64,000 nt of DNA, from the NCBI RefSeq assembly GCF_013344475.1, contig NZ_JABUOU010000007.1, forward strand, positions 124,001-188,000, given 5' to 3'. A model generated the notes under the pieces. The model searched no databases, was not told the origin of the DNA, and worked only from the letters and a program-made list of their open reading frames with translations. Positions within the stretch are counted from its first letter, which is position 1. Each line of letters starts with the position of its first letter. Source of the DNA: Martelella limonii (GTDB lineage Bacteria; Pseudomonadota; Alphaproteobacteria; Rhizobiales; Rhizobiaceae). The translations under genes were made by a program, and so were the position numbers. Shown piece by piece: positions 1 to 9,638 of the stretch.

Positions 1-489
1 GATGACCTCGACAGTGTTCGACAGCAGCTCCGGCAGCACGTTGCGGACGGCCTGCGGCAGGATGACATAGGCGAGCGCCTGCGGCATGCCGAGCCCGGTG
101 GAGGCCGCCGCCTCCCATTGGCCGCGCCCGATCGACAGGATGCCGGCGCGGTAGACCTCGCCGTAATAGGCCGAGTTGTTGAGCAGGAAGGCGACCGCGA
201 CGGCCGCAAACGGGCTGATCCGGATGCCGGCGAAGGGCAGTCCGGAATAGATGAAGATCAGCAGCACCAGCGGCGGCATGGCCCGGAAGATGTCGACGAA
301 CACCATGGTCGGGTATCTGAGCCAGCGGCGCGGGCTGGTAGCGCCGAGCGCGACGGCAAGTCCGCCGGCAAGGCCGAAGATCACCACGACGACGCAGAGC
401 TTCAGCGTCATCACAAGCCCGGTCAGCAGCATCGGCAGCGCCTGCCGCATGATCTCGAAATTGAAGAACTGGTCGATGATTGCCTGCAT
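1..489 (-). CDS. Amino-acid ABC transporter permease (3' part missing at window edge)
   Basis: Inner-membrane permease of a polar amino-acid ABC importer (HisM/GlnP type). The gene starts at 489 (MQAIIDQFFNFEIMRQALPM) and runs off the left edge after 163 codons, so the C-terminus is not visible. The visible part has membrane helices and the DIFRAMPPL motif typical of the family, followed by the start of the EAA loop (GQWEAAASTGLGMPQAL) that contacts the ATPase. Its start lies 1 base beyond the stop of the preceding permease gene, so the two permeases are translationally coupled and probably form a heterodimer. Family assignment is secure; the transported amino acid is not known. Confidence 0.9.
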   Translation of the reverse strand, partial: MQAIIDQFFNFEIMRQALPMLLTGLVMTLKLCVVVVIFGLAGGLAVALGATSPRRWLRYPTMVFVDIFRAMPPLVLLIFIYSGLPFAGIRISPFAAVAVAFLLNNSAYYGEVYRAGILSIGRGQWEAAASTGLGMPQALAYVILPQAVRNVLPELLSNTVEVI

Positions 490-490
490 C

Positions 491-1165
491 TCAGTTCGCC
501 TTCCAATCCTGCAGGCCTTCCAGCCAGCGTGCGATGAAAACGACCGGCAGGAAGATCACCAGATAGGCAATCGCCGCAAGCGACAGGGGCGTGGCGCTGC
601 CGGAAAAGGCCTGCGCCGATTGTGCCGCCGACAGGATTTCCGAAACGCCAATCACCGAGCCGAGCGCGGTCATCTTTGTGATCGCCAGCACCCGGTTGAC
701 GAGCGGCGGGGTTGCCAGACGCACGGCCTGCGGCAGCGCCACATGGATCAGCGTCTGGGTGAAGCCGAGGCCGGTCGCGGTTCCGGCTTCCCACTGGCCT
801 TTGCCGATCGAGGCAAAGCCCGCCCAGAAAAGCTCCTCGGCGAAGGCGGCCAGCGTGAGCGCCAGCACGATGAACAGCACCATCGGGCCGGAGAGCCGTA
901 TCCCCGCAGACGGCAGACCGAAATACATCAGCAGGATGACGACGAGCGGCGGGAGCGCCCGGAAGATATCGGCAAAGCAGATGATCGCGACATTGAGCGG
1001 CCGGTGTCCATAGGTCCTGAGGCAGGCAAGCAGGAGACCGCCGAGGACGCCGGCGACGATGACGGCGCCTGCCACCGTGAGCGTGACCCAGACGCCGGCA
1101 ATGACATCCGGCGCATAGGTCCGCATCATGTCCGGATTGAAGAAGGTGTTCAGAAACCTGTCCAT
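491..1165 (-). CDS. Amino-acid ABC transporter permease
   Basis: Second permease (224 aa) of the same polar amino-acid importer. It shows the His/Glu/Gln permease layout: N-terminal helix, the DIFRALPPLVVILL segment, and an EAA loop (GQWEAGTATGLGFTQTL) close to the one in the neighbouring permease. Length is normal for the family. It sits in an operon transcribed leftward in the order binding protein, ATPase, permease, permease, with only 7 bases to the ATPase stop. The pair presumably forms the heterodimeric membrane channel; substrate unknown. Confidence 0.93.
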   Translation of the reverse strand: MDRFLNTFFNPDMMRTYAPDVIAGVWVTLTVAGAVIVAGVLGGLLLACLRTYGHRPLNVAIICFADIFRALPPLVVILLMYFGLPSAGIRLSGPMVLFIVLALTLAAFAEELFWAGFASIGKGQWEAGTATGLGFTQTLIHVALPQAVRLATPPLVNRVLAITKMTALGSVIGVSEILSAAQSAQAFSGSATPLSLAAIAYLVIFLPVVFIARWLEGLQDWKAN

Positions 1166-1172
1166 GGCGGGC

Positions 1173-1943
1173 CTAATGCGATACGCGCGAAAGGAAGGCC
1201 TTGGTGCGCTCCATCTTGGGCGCGCCGAAGATTTCCTCGGGCGTTCCCTCCTCGACGATCACCCCGCCATCCATGAACACCACCCTGTCGGCTGTCTCGC
1301 GAGCAAAGCCCATCTCGTGGCTGACGACCAGCATGGTCATGCCCTTGGATTTCAGGTCCTTCATCACGGCGAGCACCGAGCCGACAAGCTCGGGATCGAG
1401 GGCTGAGGTAGGCTCGTCGAACAGCATCACCTTGGGATCGAGCGCCAGCGCACGGGCAATCGCCACGCGCTGCTGCTGGCCGCCGGAAAGCTCGGCCGGA
1501 TAGGCATCGGCCTTGTGGGCAAGGCCCACCTGATCCAGCATTTCGAGCGCGCGGGCCCGCGCTTCCTCATCCGTGCGCTTCAGCGCCTTTCTCTGCGCCA
1601 GCGTGACGTTTCGGATCACCGACATGTGCGGATAGAGGTGGAACCCCTGAAACACCATGCCCACCTGCAGGCGCATGCGTTTCAGGTCGTTGCGGGTGCC
1701 GGACATGATGTTGCGGCCGGCAATGATGATGTCGCCGCCGGTCGGCTCCTCGAGCCGGTTGCAGCATCTAAGCATCGTGCTCTTGCCGGACCCGGACGGC
1801 CCGATCACGAACACCAACTCGCCCTTTTCGACCTTGAGGTCAATCTTGCGCAGAACCTCTGTTTCGGCAAAGCGCTTCTCGAGCGCGACGATTTCCAGCA
1901 TGTCGTGACCAGTCTCTTGCAGCGCAGCCGGGAAGCGGGCCAT
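1173..1943 (-). CDS. Amino-acid ABC transporter ATP-binding protein
   Basis: GlnQ/HisP-type ATPase that energises the importer. Walker A is GPSGSGKST, the Q-loop follows at VGMVFQ, the signature is LSGGQQQR, Walker B is [12 protein letters not shown], and the H-loop is VVSHEMGF. The open frame extends to 2006, which would overlap the binding-protein gene. I placed the start at 1943 (MARFPAAL) because a strong GGGGAGGG ribosome site lies just upstream; a start at 1901 ([11 protein letters not shown]) matches the usual family N-terminus and cannot be excluded. It lies between the binding-protein gene and the two permease genes in one leftward operon. Confidence 0.93.
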   Translation of the reverse strand: MARFPAALQETGHDMLEIVALEKRFAETEVLRKIDLKVEKGELVFVIGPSGSGKSTMLRCCNRLEEPTGGDIIIAGRNIMSGTRNDLKRMRLQVGMVFQGFHLYPHMSVIRNVTLAQRKALKRTDEEARARALEMLDQVGLAHKADAYPAELSGGQQQRVAIARALALDPKVMLFDEPTSALDPELVGSVLAVMKDLKSKGMTMLVVSHEMGFARETADRVVFMDGGVIVEEGTPEEIFGAPKMERTKAFLSRVSH

Positions 1944-1968
1944 GCGGCCCTCCCCGGCGGCATTCACA

Positions 1969-2811
1969 TCAGAAATCGCAGGAGGGCGTGTGGTCGTCGT
2001 CCACATAGCCGTCGAAGCCCGGAACGCCGTAGCCCTTGGTCGGGGTCACGATCGTGGTGCCTTCCTTCGGGGTGACGCCGAACCACTTTTCCGAAAGCGC
2101 CGCCATCGAGCCGTCGATCTTCAGGCATTCGATCGCCTTGTCGACGGTGTTTCTGCCCTCGACATCATCCTTGCGGAAGGCAAGCCCCCAGACCAGACCG
2201 GTCGGATATTCATAGGAAATCTTGACCTGCGGGTTCTTCTTGGCCGCCCAGGCGACGACGGTCGCGCCGGCAAGATTGGCATCGGCGCGCCCGGCAACGA
2301 CGGCTGCAACGGCATCGGTATTGGTGCCGTAGCTCTCCACCGTCCAGCCATATTCGTCCGCACGATCCTTCAGGAAGCTCTCATAGTTGGAGCCCTTGTT
2401 GACCGCGATCGTCTTACCCTTGAAATCTTCGAGGCTGGTGTAGTCGGGGGCGCCTTCAGGGACCAGGAAACCGAAATTGGTGTCCATGAAGCCTTCGGTG
2501 AAGAGCATGTTGGCAGAACGCTCCTCGGTGACGGTAATCGGCGCCGCGAGGAAATCATATGTACCGGCCTGAAGCGCCGGGATAAGTCCGGAAAACTGTG
2601 CAGCCGTCAGCTCCACAGGCTTGCCCAGCCGCTCGCCGATCAGACTTGCGAGATCGACGTTGAAACCCTCGACCTTGCCGTCGAGCGTCGGCATGGCGTG
2701 TGGCGCGAAGGTGCCGTCGAGAGCTGTATTGATGGTGTCCTGTGCCTGCGCTGCCGAAACGGCAAGCAGCATCGACAATCCGGCAAGGCCGGACCTGGCG
2801 TGAAATCTCAT
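1969..2811 (-). CDS. Amino-acid ABC transporter periplasmic binding protein
   Basis: Periplasmic solute-binding protein (280 aa) of the SBP_bac_3 (type 3) family, first gene of the importer operon. A signal peptide is visible ([20 protein letters not shown], cleavage probably after AQA). The mature protein has typical features: the [11 protein letters not shown] segment, the [12 protein letters not shown] motif, and a C-terminal lobe with [12 protein letters not shown] lies 6 bases upstream of the ATG. Ligand specificity cannot be read from the sequence. The upstream gap to 3068 is AT-rich near 2885-2935 and probably carries the operon promoter. Confidence 0.92.
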   Translation of the reverse strand: MRFHARSGLAGLSMLLAVSAAQAQDTINTALDGTFAPHAMPTLDGKVEGFNVDLASLIGERLGKPVELTAAQFSGLIPALQAGTYDFLAAPITVTEERSANMLFTEGFMDTNFGFLVPEGAPDYTSLEDFKGKTIAVNKGSNYESFLKDRADEYGWTVESYGTNTDAVAAVVAGRADANLAGATVVAWAAKKNPQVKISYEYPTGLVWGLAFRKDDVEGRNTVDKAIECLKIDGSMAALSEKWFGVTPKEGTTIVTPTKGYGVPGFDGYVDDDHTPSCDF

Positions 2812-3068
2812 AGTGTTCTCCTACTGGAAGTGCCGTTTTCGGCTTGTTGTCAGGAGATGATTTCATGCGCTTGGTTGCGCCGCAACATAAATTGTAATTC
2901 TGTATCGAATTGAATTATTCGTTTTTCTTATACGAAACCTGCGGCGAGCGCGGCTTTCTGACCGGACTTGCGAGGCGGCTTTCAGTAGTGCCGTTCGATC
3001 GAACAGCCATCAAGTTTCCAGACACCATCTCGAAAAGTGGTGCACTCTCGCTGCGCTGCGACAACCTG

Positions 3069-3956
3069 TCATGTTGAAGCGCTGCGGGTCTCATAGGCGC
3101 CAAGAAGCTCCGCAACCAGCGGGTTGGGGAAACGCCGATGCAGGGTGATGGCGAAGAACTCCTCCTTGAGCCCGGCAAGGGTGCCCAGCTCGATAAGGCG
3201 GCCCGAGGCGAGTTCGTCTCTCACCACAATCGGCGGGATGACCGCAAGACCGGCATTGGCGCGCGCCAGCAGGCGCAGCATCGCCATGTCGTCGGCTTCC
3301 GCTGCAATTCTCGGGGAAATGCCGAGTTGCACCACCATCGCATCGAAGGACGCCCGAAGCGCCGATTCCGGCGTCGGCAGGATCAGGGGCTCGGCAGACA
3401 GAAGCTCCGGCAGCGGCCGCCCGACCAGTCCGGCGGCTGCCGGAGGGCCGATCAGACTGACCGGCTGCTCCGACAAGGCATGCACCAGATAGGGGCTGGA
3501 GGCATCGCGCGCGGGCACAAGGTTGGTCAGCACCACATCGATCGACAGCGCCTCAAGGGCCCGCAGCAGTTCAGGCTGGGCCCCGGATCTGAGCACCGCC
3601 TCCACATCGGCGCGTCCGATCAGGGGTTCGATGAAACCGATCTGGAAGTTTCGGGACAAGGTCGCGAGCGCGCCGACGCGCAGGGCCCTGCGCGCCGTGC
3701 CCGCATTCCTGAGCGTTGCCGCCAGATCGTCCGCCGTTCGGAAGATCGCTTCGGCATGATCAAGCGCGATACGGCCGGCTTCGGTCAGCACCAGGCCCCG
3801 GCCGCGCCGCTCGAACAGGTCATGCCCGAGAGATGCTTCGAGCGTCTTGATCTGGGATGAAAGCGCGGATTGCGAGAGGTTGAGCGCGCGGGCAGCGCCG
3901 GTGAGCGTGCCATCCCGTGCAACGGCCCTGAACAGACGCAGATGGTGGAGGTTCAA
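3069..3956 (-). CDS. LysR-family regulator (NhaR-like), divergent from dabBA
   Basis: LysR-type transcriptional regulator (295 aa). An N-terminal winged helix-turn-helix covers residues 1-60 (LHHLRLFRAVARDGTLTGAA, then LNLSQSALSSQIKTLE), followed by the periplasmic-binding-like effector domain. The NHLRLF-type start resembles the NhaR subgroup, which is often found next to inorganic-carbon transport genes. It is transcribed away from dabB with a 107-base shared intergenic region, so it most likely controls dabBA and itself, perhaps in response to CO2 limitation. That role is inferred from position only. Confidence 0.88.
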   Translation of the reverse strand: MNLHHLRLFRAVARDGTLTGAARALNLSQSALSSQIKTLEASLGHDLFERRGRGLVLTEAGRIALDHAEAIFRTADDLAATLRNAGTARRALRVGALATLSRNFQIGFIEPLIGRADVEAVLRSGAQPELLRALEALSIDVVLTNLVPARDASSPYLVHALSEQPVSLIGPPAAAGLVGRPLPELLSAEPLILPTPESALRASFDAMVVQLGISPRIAAEADDMAMLRLLARANAGLAVIPPIVVRDELASGRLIELGTLAGLKEEFFAITLHRRFPNPLVAELLGAYETRSAST

Positions 3957-4063
3957 TCGGCTTCACTTCCATAAAACAGAACGATTTCTAATTATATATG
4001 TAATTTTTTCAATGAAAGCGAGGCGCTATATCCACGGCACATTCAATCGACCGTGAGGTTTCC
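3957..4063. promoter_or_regulatory. Divergent LysR/dabB promoter region with AT-rich palindrome
   Basis: The 107 bases between the divergent lysR and dabB starts hold an AT-rich inverted repeat at 3990-4005 (arms AATTA and TAATT, 6-base spacer), in a context that fits the T-N11-A pattern of LysR operators. A GTGAGG ribosome site precedes the dabB ATG by 5 bases. Promoter elements for both directions must fall in this gap. The operator assignment is a visual inference. Confidence 0.45.
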
Positions 4064-5629
4064 ATGTCGCATCTCGTTCCCTCGCCACTGCTGGCCCCGA
4101 TCGTGCTGCTTGCCGCTGCCGCCCTCTCGATCGCGCGTCCCGGCCGCCGCCCGGGCCGATATCCTGTGATCGCCGAGGCAAGTGCGCTTGCTGCGATCGC
4201 GGTCGCCCTGGCTGGCCTGGGACAATTGCTGGTCCTCGGCCCGTCGACGGCAAGCCTCTTGAAAGGCCCTTTCATGCTCGCAATCCGGCTCGACCCGGTC
4301 AGCATCACGATGACCCTGCTCGTGGCATTCATCGGCTGGGTCGTCATGCGCTACGCCCGCTCCTACCTCGACGGCGAAGCGCGGGAAGGCAGGTTTCACG
4401 GTTTGATGCTGGCGGCTCTCGCCGCCGTCCAGATCGTCGTCCAGTCGGGCAGCCTGACGCTCCTTCTGCTCGGCTTCATCGCGATCGGCATATGCCTGCG
4501 GCAGCTCCTGCTGTTTTATCCGGAACGTCCGGCTGCAAGGCGGGCTGCAACGAAATTCATGCTCGTCTGGCATGCCGGCGACATTGCGCTGTTTGGCGCG
4601 ACCGGCCTGTTCTTCGCAAGCACCGGCACGGTCGAACTCGGCGCATTGTTTCAGACCGTCGGGCCGCACCTCTCCCTCGTCCAGCATCTGGCCGTCGGCC
4701 TGCTGGTGCTGGCGGCAGCCCTGAAGGCGGCAACCTTCCCGCTGCATGGCTGGCTGACGGAGGTGATGGAAGCGCCGACGCCGGTTTCCGCACTGCTGCA
4801 CGCCGGCATCATCAATGCGGGCGGCTTCCTGCTGATCCGGACGGCAGACCTCGTGCAGGCAAGCCCTGGCGCAATGGGCGTGCTCGTTGCCCTTGGCGGG
4901 CTGACCGCGCTCTTCGGCGCTGTGGTGATGCTGACGCAAAGCGCGGTCAAGACGGCGCTCGCCTGGTCCACGATCGCGCAGATGGGTTTCATGCTGCTGC
5001 AATGCGGTCTCGGCCTGTGGCCGCTGGCCCTTCTCCATATCGTTGCCCATTCGCTCTACAAGGCGCATGCCTTTCTGTCTTCGGGCGGTGCTGTGGCGGC
5101 GGTCGTCAATCTTCGCCGTCCGGGTCCGATCGCCATTCCAAGCGTTGCAAACGTCCTGCGTTCCTTCGCAATCGCGCTCGTTCTCTACGCTGTCGTATCG
5201 GTAGTATTCTCGCTGGCGGCAGGTCCGAAATCGCCGCAGGCGCTCGCCATCGGCGCAATGCTGATCTTCGGCGTCGCCTATCTGGTGGCGCAGGGGCTCG
5301 CCGATGCCGCCCCCGCCGAACTGACCAGACGGACATCGGTCTCGGCGCTCTTCGTCGCGCTCGCCTATTTCACCTTCCAGCAGGTCGCCAAGCTGCTGTG
5401 GGGCGCGAGCCTGCCGCACACGCCCGTTGCGGGTCCGCTCGAATGGGCGCTGATCGTGCTCGCAGTGGCGTCCTTCGGCCTCGTCGCCTTTGCGCAGGCG
5501 CTGTTCCCGCTGTGGGCCCATCACCCGTCCACTGCGGGGCTCCGCGTCCATATCGCAAACGGTCTCTATCTCAATGCACTGCTCGACCGGGCCATCGGCG
5601 GCTACCGGCTGGCGAAATCCAGATCATGA
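4064..5629 (+). CDS. dabB: DabB, membrane subunit of inorganic-carbon accumulator
   Basis: Multi-helix membrane protein (521 aa) of the NuoL/MrpA proton-conducting family. The hallmark HGWLTEVMEAPTPVSALLHA segment, near residue 226, matches the conserved transmembrane 7-8 region of complex I antiporter-like subunits. In DAB systems this subunit is thought to couple a cation gradient to the cytoplasmic DabA, giving directional CO2-to-bicarbonate conversion. It is followed after about 11 bases by dabA and is not near other nuo or mrp genes, which argues for DabB rather than a complex I or Mrp subunit. Start supported by GTGAGG 5 bases upstream. Confidence 0.9.
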   Translation: MSHLVPSPLLAPIVLLAAAALSIARPGRRPGRYPVIAEASALAAIAVALAGLGQLLVLGPSTASLLKGPFMLAIRLDPVSITMTLLVAFIGWVVMRYARSYLDGEAREGRFHGLMLAALAAVQIVVQSGSLTLLLLGFIAIGICLRQLLLFYPERPAARRAATKFMLVWHAGDIALFGATGLFFASTGTVELGALFQTVGPHLSLVQHLAVGLLVLAAALKAATFPLHGWLTEVMEAPTPVSALLHAGIINAGGFLLIRTADLVQASPGAMGVLVALGGLTALFGAVVMLTQSAVKTALAWSTIAQMGFMLLQCGLGLWPLALLHIVAHSLYKAHAFLSSGGAVAAVVNLRRPGPIAIPSVANVLRSFAIALVLYAVVSVVFSLAAGPKSPQALAIGAMLIFGVAYLVAQGLADAAPAELTRRTSVSALFVALAYFTFQQVAKLLWGASLPHTPVAGPLEWALIVLAVASFGLVAFAQALFPLWAHHPSTAGLRVHIANGLYLNALLDRAIGGYRLAKSRS

Positions 5630-5640
5630 GAGGAATTCAG

Positions 5641-8019
5641 ATGTTCATCGATGAAGGTCACTTCGCGACGCTCGAGGCCCCCGATATCCTCGATGCGGCC
5701 CGGAAAGCGATCAGAGCCGTGCCGCCTGCCTTTCCGCTCGACGCCACGGTTGCCGTCAATCCGTTCCTGGGCCAGACGGGCGAGGATTTCGCTTCTGCTT
5801 CCGCGCGCCTTTCGAGGTGCGCAGGCGTACGTCTCTCCCGTTCGCGGCATCATTACCAGTCCGCCATCGCCAGCGGTCAGATCACCGAGCGAGACCTCGC
5901 AGCAGCCCTTTCGGCAAGCCCTGCCGCAAGCAGGCCCGCCAGTGTCGCGCATCTGAAGGCGATCGCCGGCCAGGAGCGGCCGCTCTGCGAACCCGTTCCG
6001 ACGATCGCCGATCTTGCCGCCGGATTCTCCGGCATAGACTGGCCTTCGATCATCGAAAAGACGATCGGTCTTTGGGCGGCCGGCTATTTCGACCGCGGAC
6101 AGGCGCTGTGGTCGCCTGCGCCCGATCAGGCTGCTTTCGCCGCCTGGCGGGTATGGGCAAGTCGCGATCTGACGCCGGAAATTGCGGGGCTCTCCGGCTT
6201 CTGCTCCAATGTGTCCTCCGCGCCGGACCGGCCGGAAAAGGCCATCCTGAAGGCAGCCGACCGGCTTGGGATCACCGCAGAGGCGGCCCCGTCCCTGTTT
6301 CACAGGCTTGTCATGGATCTTGGCGGCTGGGCACAGCATGCCCGCTGGATGCTGTGGCGCGCCGAGCAGAATGGCGCATCGGACGACACGCTCGGCGACC
6401 TTCTCGCCATTCGGCTGATCTGGGAAGAAGCGCTGCTCAACCGGTATCCGGACCTCACGGAAACATGGCAGGAAACGCTTTCGCTTCATGCCGCCCCGGT
6501 GGCCCCCTCATCAGATGACGTGGCAGACGAGATCCTGCAGGACGCAGGCGAGCGCGCTTACCTTCGGGCGCTCTCCGAAAGCCTCGCCGGTGCGGAACAT
6601 GAAGGCGAACACCGTCCCTCCCTGCAGGCCGCCTTCTGCATAGACGTGCGCTCGGAAGTGTTCCGGCGCGCGCTGGAAAACCAGAGCCCGGACATCGAGA
6701 CGCTCGGCTTTGCGGGCTTCTTCGGTCTGCCTGTGGCGCACCGGGAGCATGGCTCGGATATGACCGAAAACCATCTGCCTGTCCTGCTGAAGCCTGCGCT
6801 CCACTCGAACGGCCTCGGCACACCCGAAAGCGAAAACAAGACCCGCATCAAGGCGCGGTCGATCAGGGCGCTCGGACGGTTCCGTCAGGCGGCCGTCTCA
6901 TCCTTTGCCTATGTGGAGGCAGCCGGACTGTTTTATGCCGTCAAGCTGATGAAGGACACGCTCGGCCTTGGCCGCACATGCGCGACATGCCATTCGGCGC
7001 CGAAGCTCGACCCGGCGCTTGGCGCGGAAGCAAAAGCCGCAACGGCCGCCCAGGTCCTGAAGGCGATGAGCCTGACGCACGGCCACGCAAGGGCGGTCCT
7101 GCTCGTCGGCCATGGCGCCAATATCACCAACAATCCGCATCAGAGCGCCTATCATTGCGGGGCCTGCGGCGGCTATTCGGGAGAGGTCTCAGCACGACTG
7201 CTGGCAAGCCTGCTGAATGACGGGCAAGCCCGCGCCGGCCTTGCCGGGCACGGCATCGATCTGGCCGAAGACACCCGATTCATCGCCGCCCTGCACGATA
7301 CCACAACCGACGAGGTCACGCTGTTTGACGAGGATTTCCCGCACGACAAGGCTGAGATCGATCGCATACGGCAATGGCTGAAGAGGGCGGGTGCCCAAGC
7401 GCGCGCCGAAAGGGCTATCCGGCTGCCGGGTGTGCGCGCGCAATCGATCGCGGCGCGGGCCGCCAGCTGGTCGGAAATCCGGCCCGAATGGGGGCTTGCC
7501 GGATGCGCGACATTCATTGCCGCGCCCCGCACCCTGACGGCCGGGGCGAGCCTTGACGGCCGCGCCTTTCTGCACAGCTATGACTGGCGGGCGGATGACG
7601 GCTTCAGGACGCTGGAGCTGATATTGACGGCCCCGGTCGTCGTCGCGAGCTGGATCAGCCTGCAATATTTCGGTTCGACGGTTGCACCGGAGGTCTTCGG
7701 CGGCGGCAACAAGCTCATCCACAACGTGGTCGGCGGCATCGGCGTTGTCGAGGGCAATGGCGGCCGCCTGCGCCCCGGCCTGCCCTGGCAGTCGGTCAAT
7801 GACGGCGAGACCCTGGCGCACACGCCGCTCAGGCTGTCGGTGCTGATCGAAGCGCCCGAGGACGCGATCTCCCGCGTCCTCGATGCCCACCCTGACGTCA
7901 GGGCGCTGTTCGACAATCGCTGGCTCCATCTGCTGGCGCTGGAGAACGGTCAGATCGCAGGTCGCTATCAGAAAGGTGGGATCTGGAGGCGGGAAGGGCC
8001 TGCCGCACTGGCGGCCTGA
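5641..8019 (+). CDS. dabA: DabA, zinc-dependent CO2-hydrating subunit (UPF0753/DUF2309)
   Basis: 792-residue cytoplasmic or peripheral subunit of the DAB inorganic-carbon pump, related to beta-carbonic anhydrases. The putative Zn ligands and catalytic pair are all present: C333 and D335 in FCIDVRS, H491 in LLVGHGANI, and C506 in HCGACGG. The H-to-C spacing of 15 matches characterised DabA. The frame is open far upstream (to 4492) but that part overlaps dabB. The start at 5641 has AGGA 6 bases upstream; an ATG at 5626 overlapping the dabB stop is the alternative. With dabB it should hydrate CO2 and retain bicarbonate in the cell. Confidence 0.93.
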   Translation: MFIDEGHFATLEAPDILDAARKAIRAVPPAFPLDATVAVNPFLGQTGEDFASASARLSRCAGVRLSRSRHHYQSAIASGQITERDLAAALSASPAASRPASVAHLKAIAGQERPLCEPVPTIADLAAGFSGIDWPSIIEKTIGLWAAGYFDRGQALWSPAPDQAAFAAWRVWASRDLTPEIAGLSGFCSNVSSAPDRPEKAILKAADRLGITAEAAPSLFHRLVMDLGGWAQHARWMLWRAEQNGASDDTLGDLLAIRLIWEEALLNRYPDLTETWQETLSLHAAPVAPSSDDVADEILQDAGERAYLRALSESLAGAEHEGEHRPSLQAAFCIDVRSEVFRRALENQSPDIETLGFAGFFGLPVAHREHGSDMTENHLPVLLKPALHSNGLGTPESENKTRIKARSIRALGRFRQAAVSSFAYVEAAGLFYAVKLMKDTLGLGRTCATCHSAPKLDPALGAEAKAATAAQVLKAMSLTHGHARAVLLVGHGANITNNPHQSAYHCGACGGYSGEVSARLLASLLNDGQARAGLAGHGIDLAEDTRFIAALHDTTTDEVTLFDEDFPHDKAEIDRIRQWLKRAGAQARAERAIRLPGVRAQSIAARAASWSEIRPEWGLAGCATFIAAPRTLTAGASLDGRAFLHSYDWRADDGFRTLELILTAPVVVASWISLQYFGSTVAPEVFGGGNKLIHNVVGGIGVVEGNGGRLRPGLPWQSVNDGETLAHTPLRLSVLIEAPEDAISRVLDAHPDVRALFDNRWLHLLALENGQIAGRYQKGGIWRREGPAALAA

Positions 8020-8034
8020 ACTCTGCCGCCCCGA

Positions 8035-9321
8035 TCATGCATTCCGGTTGAGACAGGGGGTTCGATCCTGTTCCGTGCGGTCTGTTTCCGCCTGGTCCAC
8101 CGCCCAGGCGCTGGCGGCCTCGACGGCAACCGGCGTCGCGGTCGGCGTCACGCCGAGATAGCTGTCCGTCTGGCTTGCCGGAATGCCGGGGCGCTGCGTC
8201 ATGCGATAAAGCGCGTAAAGGGCGATGAGCGCGAATGTCGTGCCGAGCACCAGCCAGAAGAAAAACGGCCCTCCCCATTGCATGGCCCAGCCAGTCACCA
8301 GCGGGCCGGCGATCGCGCCAAGCCCAAAGGTAAAGACCAGACCGCCCGACGCCGCCGGCATGTCTTCCGGCGACAGGAAATCATTGGTGTAGGCAAGAAA
8401 CAAAGCATAAAGCGGCGTCGTCATGCCGCCGGCAACAAAGGCCGCGGCCATCAGCGCCCACAATCCGCCCCCGGCCAGAAAGCCGCAAATACATGCCACA
8501 GCCCCGACCAGCGAGGCTGCGAAGATCAGCTTGCGCCGGTCGATGCGATCCGAGATCCAGCCGATCGGATACTGAAAGGCAAGCGCACCGGCAAACAGCA
8601 TCGCCACCAGCAGGGAGATCTGATCCGCCGTCATGCCGATGAGCGTGCCGAACACGGCCCCCATGCCGGATTGCGTCGCATAGGCACTGCCGAGGAAGAA
8701 GATGCCGATCGTGCCGAGCGGCGACTGGCGATAGAGTTCCCGCAAGGCCATTGGCCGCGTAACCTCGGTCCGCGGCGCCTGGCCGACGGTCAGGAGCACC
8801 GGCGCGAACGAAATCGAGACGAGGATCGACGCGCCAATGAACAGCACCGAGGTCTGCGCATCGTCAAGCGTCAGCAGCCCCTGTGCCCCGATAATGCCGA
8901 GTGTCTGGGCGATCATGTAAGCGGACAGCACCTTGCCGCGCGTCTCGTTGGTCGAGGCGTCGTTGAGCCAGCTTTCCGCCGTGACATAGATGCCCGACAT
9001 GCAGAAGCCGATGAGAACGCGCAAAAGCGTCCATGCCCATGGCTCTACGATCAGGGGAAGTGTGATCAGGGCCGCCGACATGAAGCTGCCAAGGGCCGCA
9101 AACACGCGCACATGGCCGACATTGCGGATCAGAACCGGGGTGTAGCGGGCACCGGACAGGAAGCCGACGAAATAGCCGGATGTCACGATTGCAAGCGAGG
9201 CGGCCGAAAACCCCTCGAGACCGCCCCGCAGGCCGATCAGGGTAAACTGCATGCCGTTGCCGAGCATGATCAGCACGATGCCGACCAGCAGAGCCCAGAT
9301 GCCGGAAAAGACCTTGAACAT
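8035..9321 (-). CDS. MFS transporter, YcaD-like
   Basis: Major-facilitator membrane protein (428 aa from the chosen start) with about 12 hydrophobic segments. Recognisable are LGNGMQFTLIGLRG in helix 1, the conserved GYFVGFLSGARY loop, and ESWLNDAS, typical of the YcaD/sugar-phosphate-like MFS subgroup. The frame extends to 9453 but the extra 44 residues look non-coding and polar, so the start at 9321 (MFKVFSGIW) is preferred. It ends 15 bases from the convergent dabA stop and is divergent from the hydroxyproline operon at 9639, so it may import an imino acid or export a metabolite. That link is positional only. Confidence 0.85.
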   Translation of the reverse strand: MFKVFSGIWALLVGIVLIMLGNGMQFTLIGLRGGLEGFSAASLAIVTSGYFVGFLSGARYTPVLIRNVGHVRVFAALGSFMSAALITLPLIVEPWAWTLLRVLIGFCMSGIYVTAESWLNDASTNETRGKVLSAYMIAQTLGIIGAQGLLTLDDAQTSVLFIGASILVSISFAPVLLTVGQAPRTEVTRPMALRELYRQSPLGTIGIFFLGSAYATQSGMGAVFGTLIGMTADQISLLVAMLFAGALAFQYPIGWISDRIDRRKLIFAASLVGAVACICGFLAGGGLWALMAAAFVAGGMTTPLYALFLAYTNDFLSPEDMPAASGGLVFTFGLGAIAGPLVTGWAMQWGGPFFFWLVLGTTFALIALYALYRMTQRPGIPASQTDSYLGVTPTATPVAVEAASAWAVDQAETDRTEQDRTPCLNRNA

Positions 9322-9514
9322 GGGCGCCCCCGATAGTCGACCCGCCACATGCGCCCGACTTCGTCGATCTTTGCATATCGGCGCCATGGCGGGTGTTCTG
9401 ATTGCGCAAGACAATGGCGGAAAAGCGCTCTTTGCGCTTTCGGGTCCACCCATTCCAGGTCAGCCGCGCCATGGCAAAACGCGCCGGATGACGGGCCTTT
9501 CCTCGGCATTTTAA

Positions 9515-9524
9515 TTGTCGACAA
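9515..9524. promoter_or_regulatory. Palindromic operator TTGTCGACAA (site 1) in hydroxyproline promoter
   Basis: A perfect 10-base palindrome in the 317-base gap between the MFS gene and the DHDPS-family gene, 115 bases before the latter's start. Read on the minus strand, CAGTTTGTCGACAAT is identical to the sequence around 15630-15639 upstream of the peptidase operon. Two copies flanking the same pathway point to a shared regulator, most simply the FCD-type GntR protein encoded at 17082-17792. The rest of 9322-9638 holds no convincing gene. Confidence 0.6.
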
Positions 9525-9638
9525 ACTGAATTATAGGTGTTAGTTGGGCTTCAAACGACAGGCTCGGGCAGCGCCTTAAACACGTGGCAGGAATGGGCCC
9601 GCCGACCTCAATTCCTTGTTCATGCGAAAGGACCCCAG

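Noticed and set aside
4043-5551. Long minus-strand open frame (502 codons) opposite dabB
   Set aside because: Product is rich in Arg, Gln, His and Asp with no domain, and mirrors the GC-rich codon pattern of dabB; a shadow frame.
4492-5640. N-terminal extension of dabA upstream of 5641
   Set aside because: Lies inside dabB in another frame, has atypical composition, and the ribosome site supports 5641 as start.
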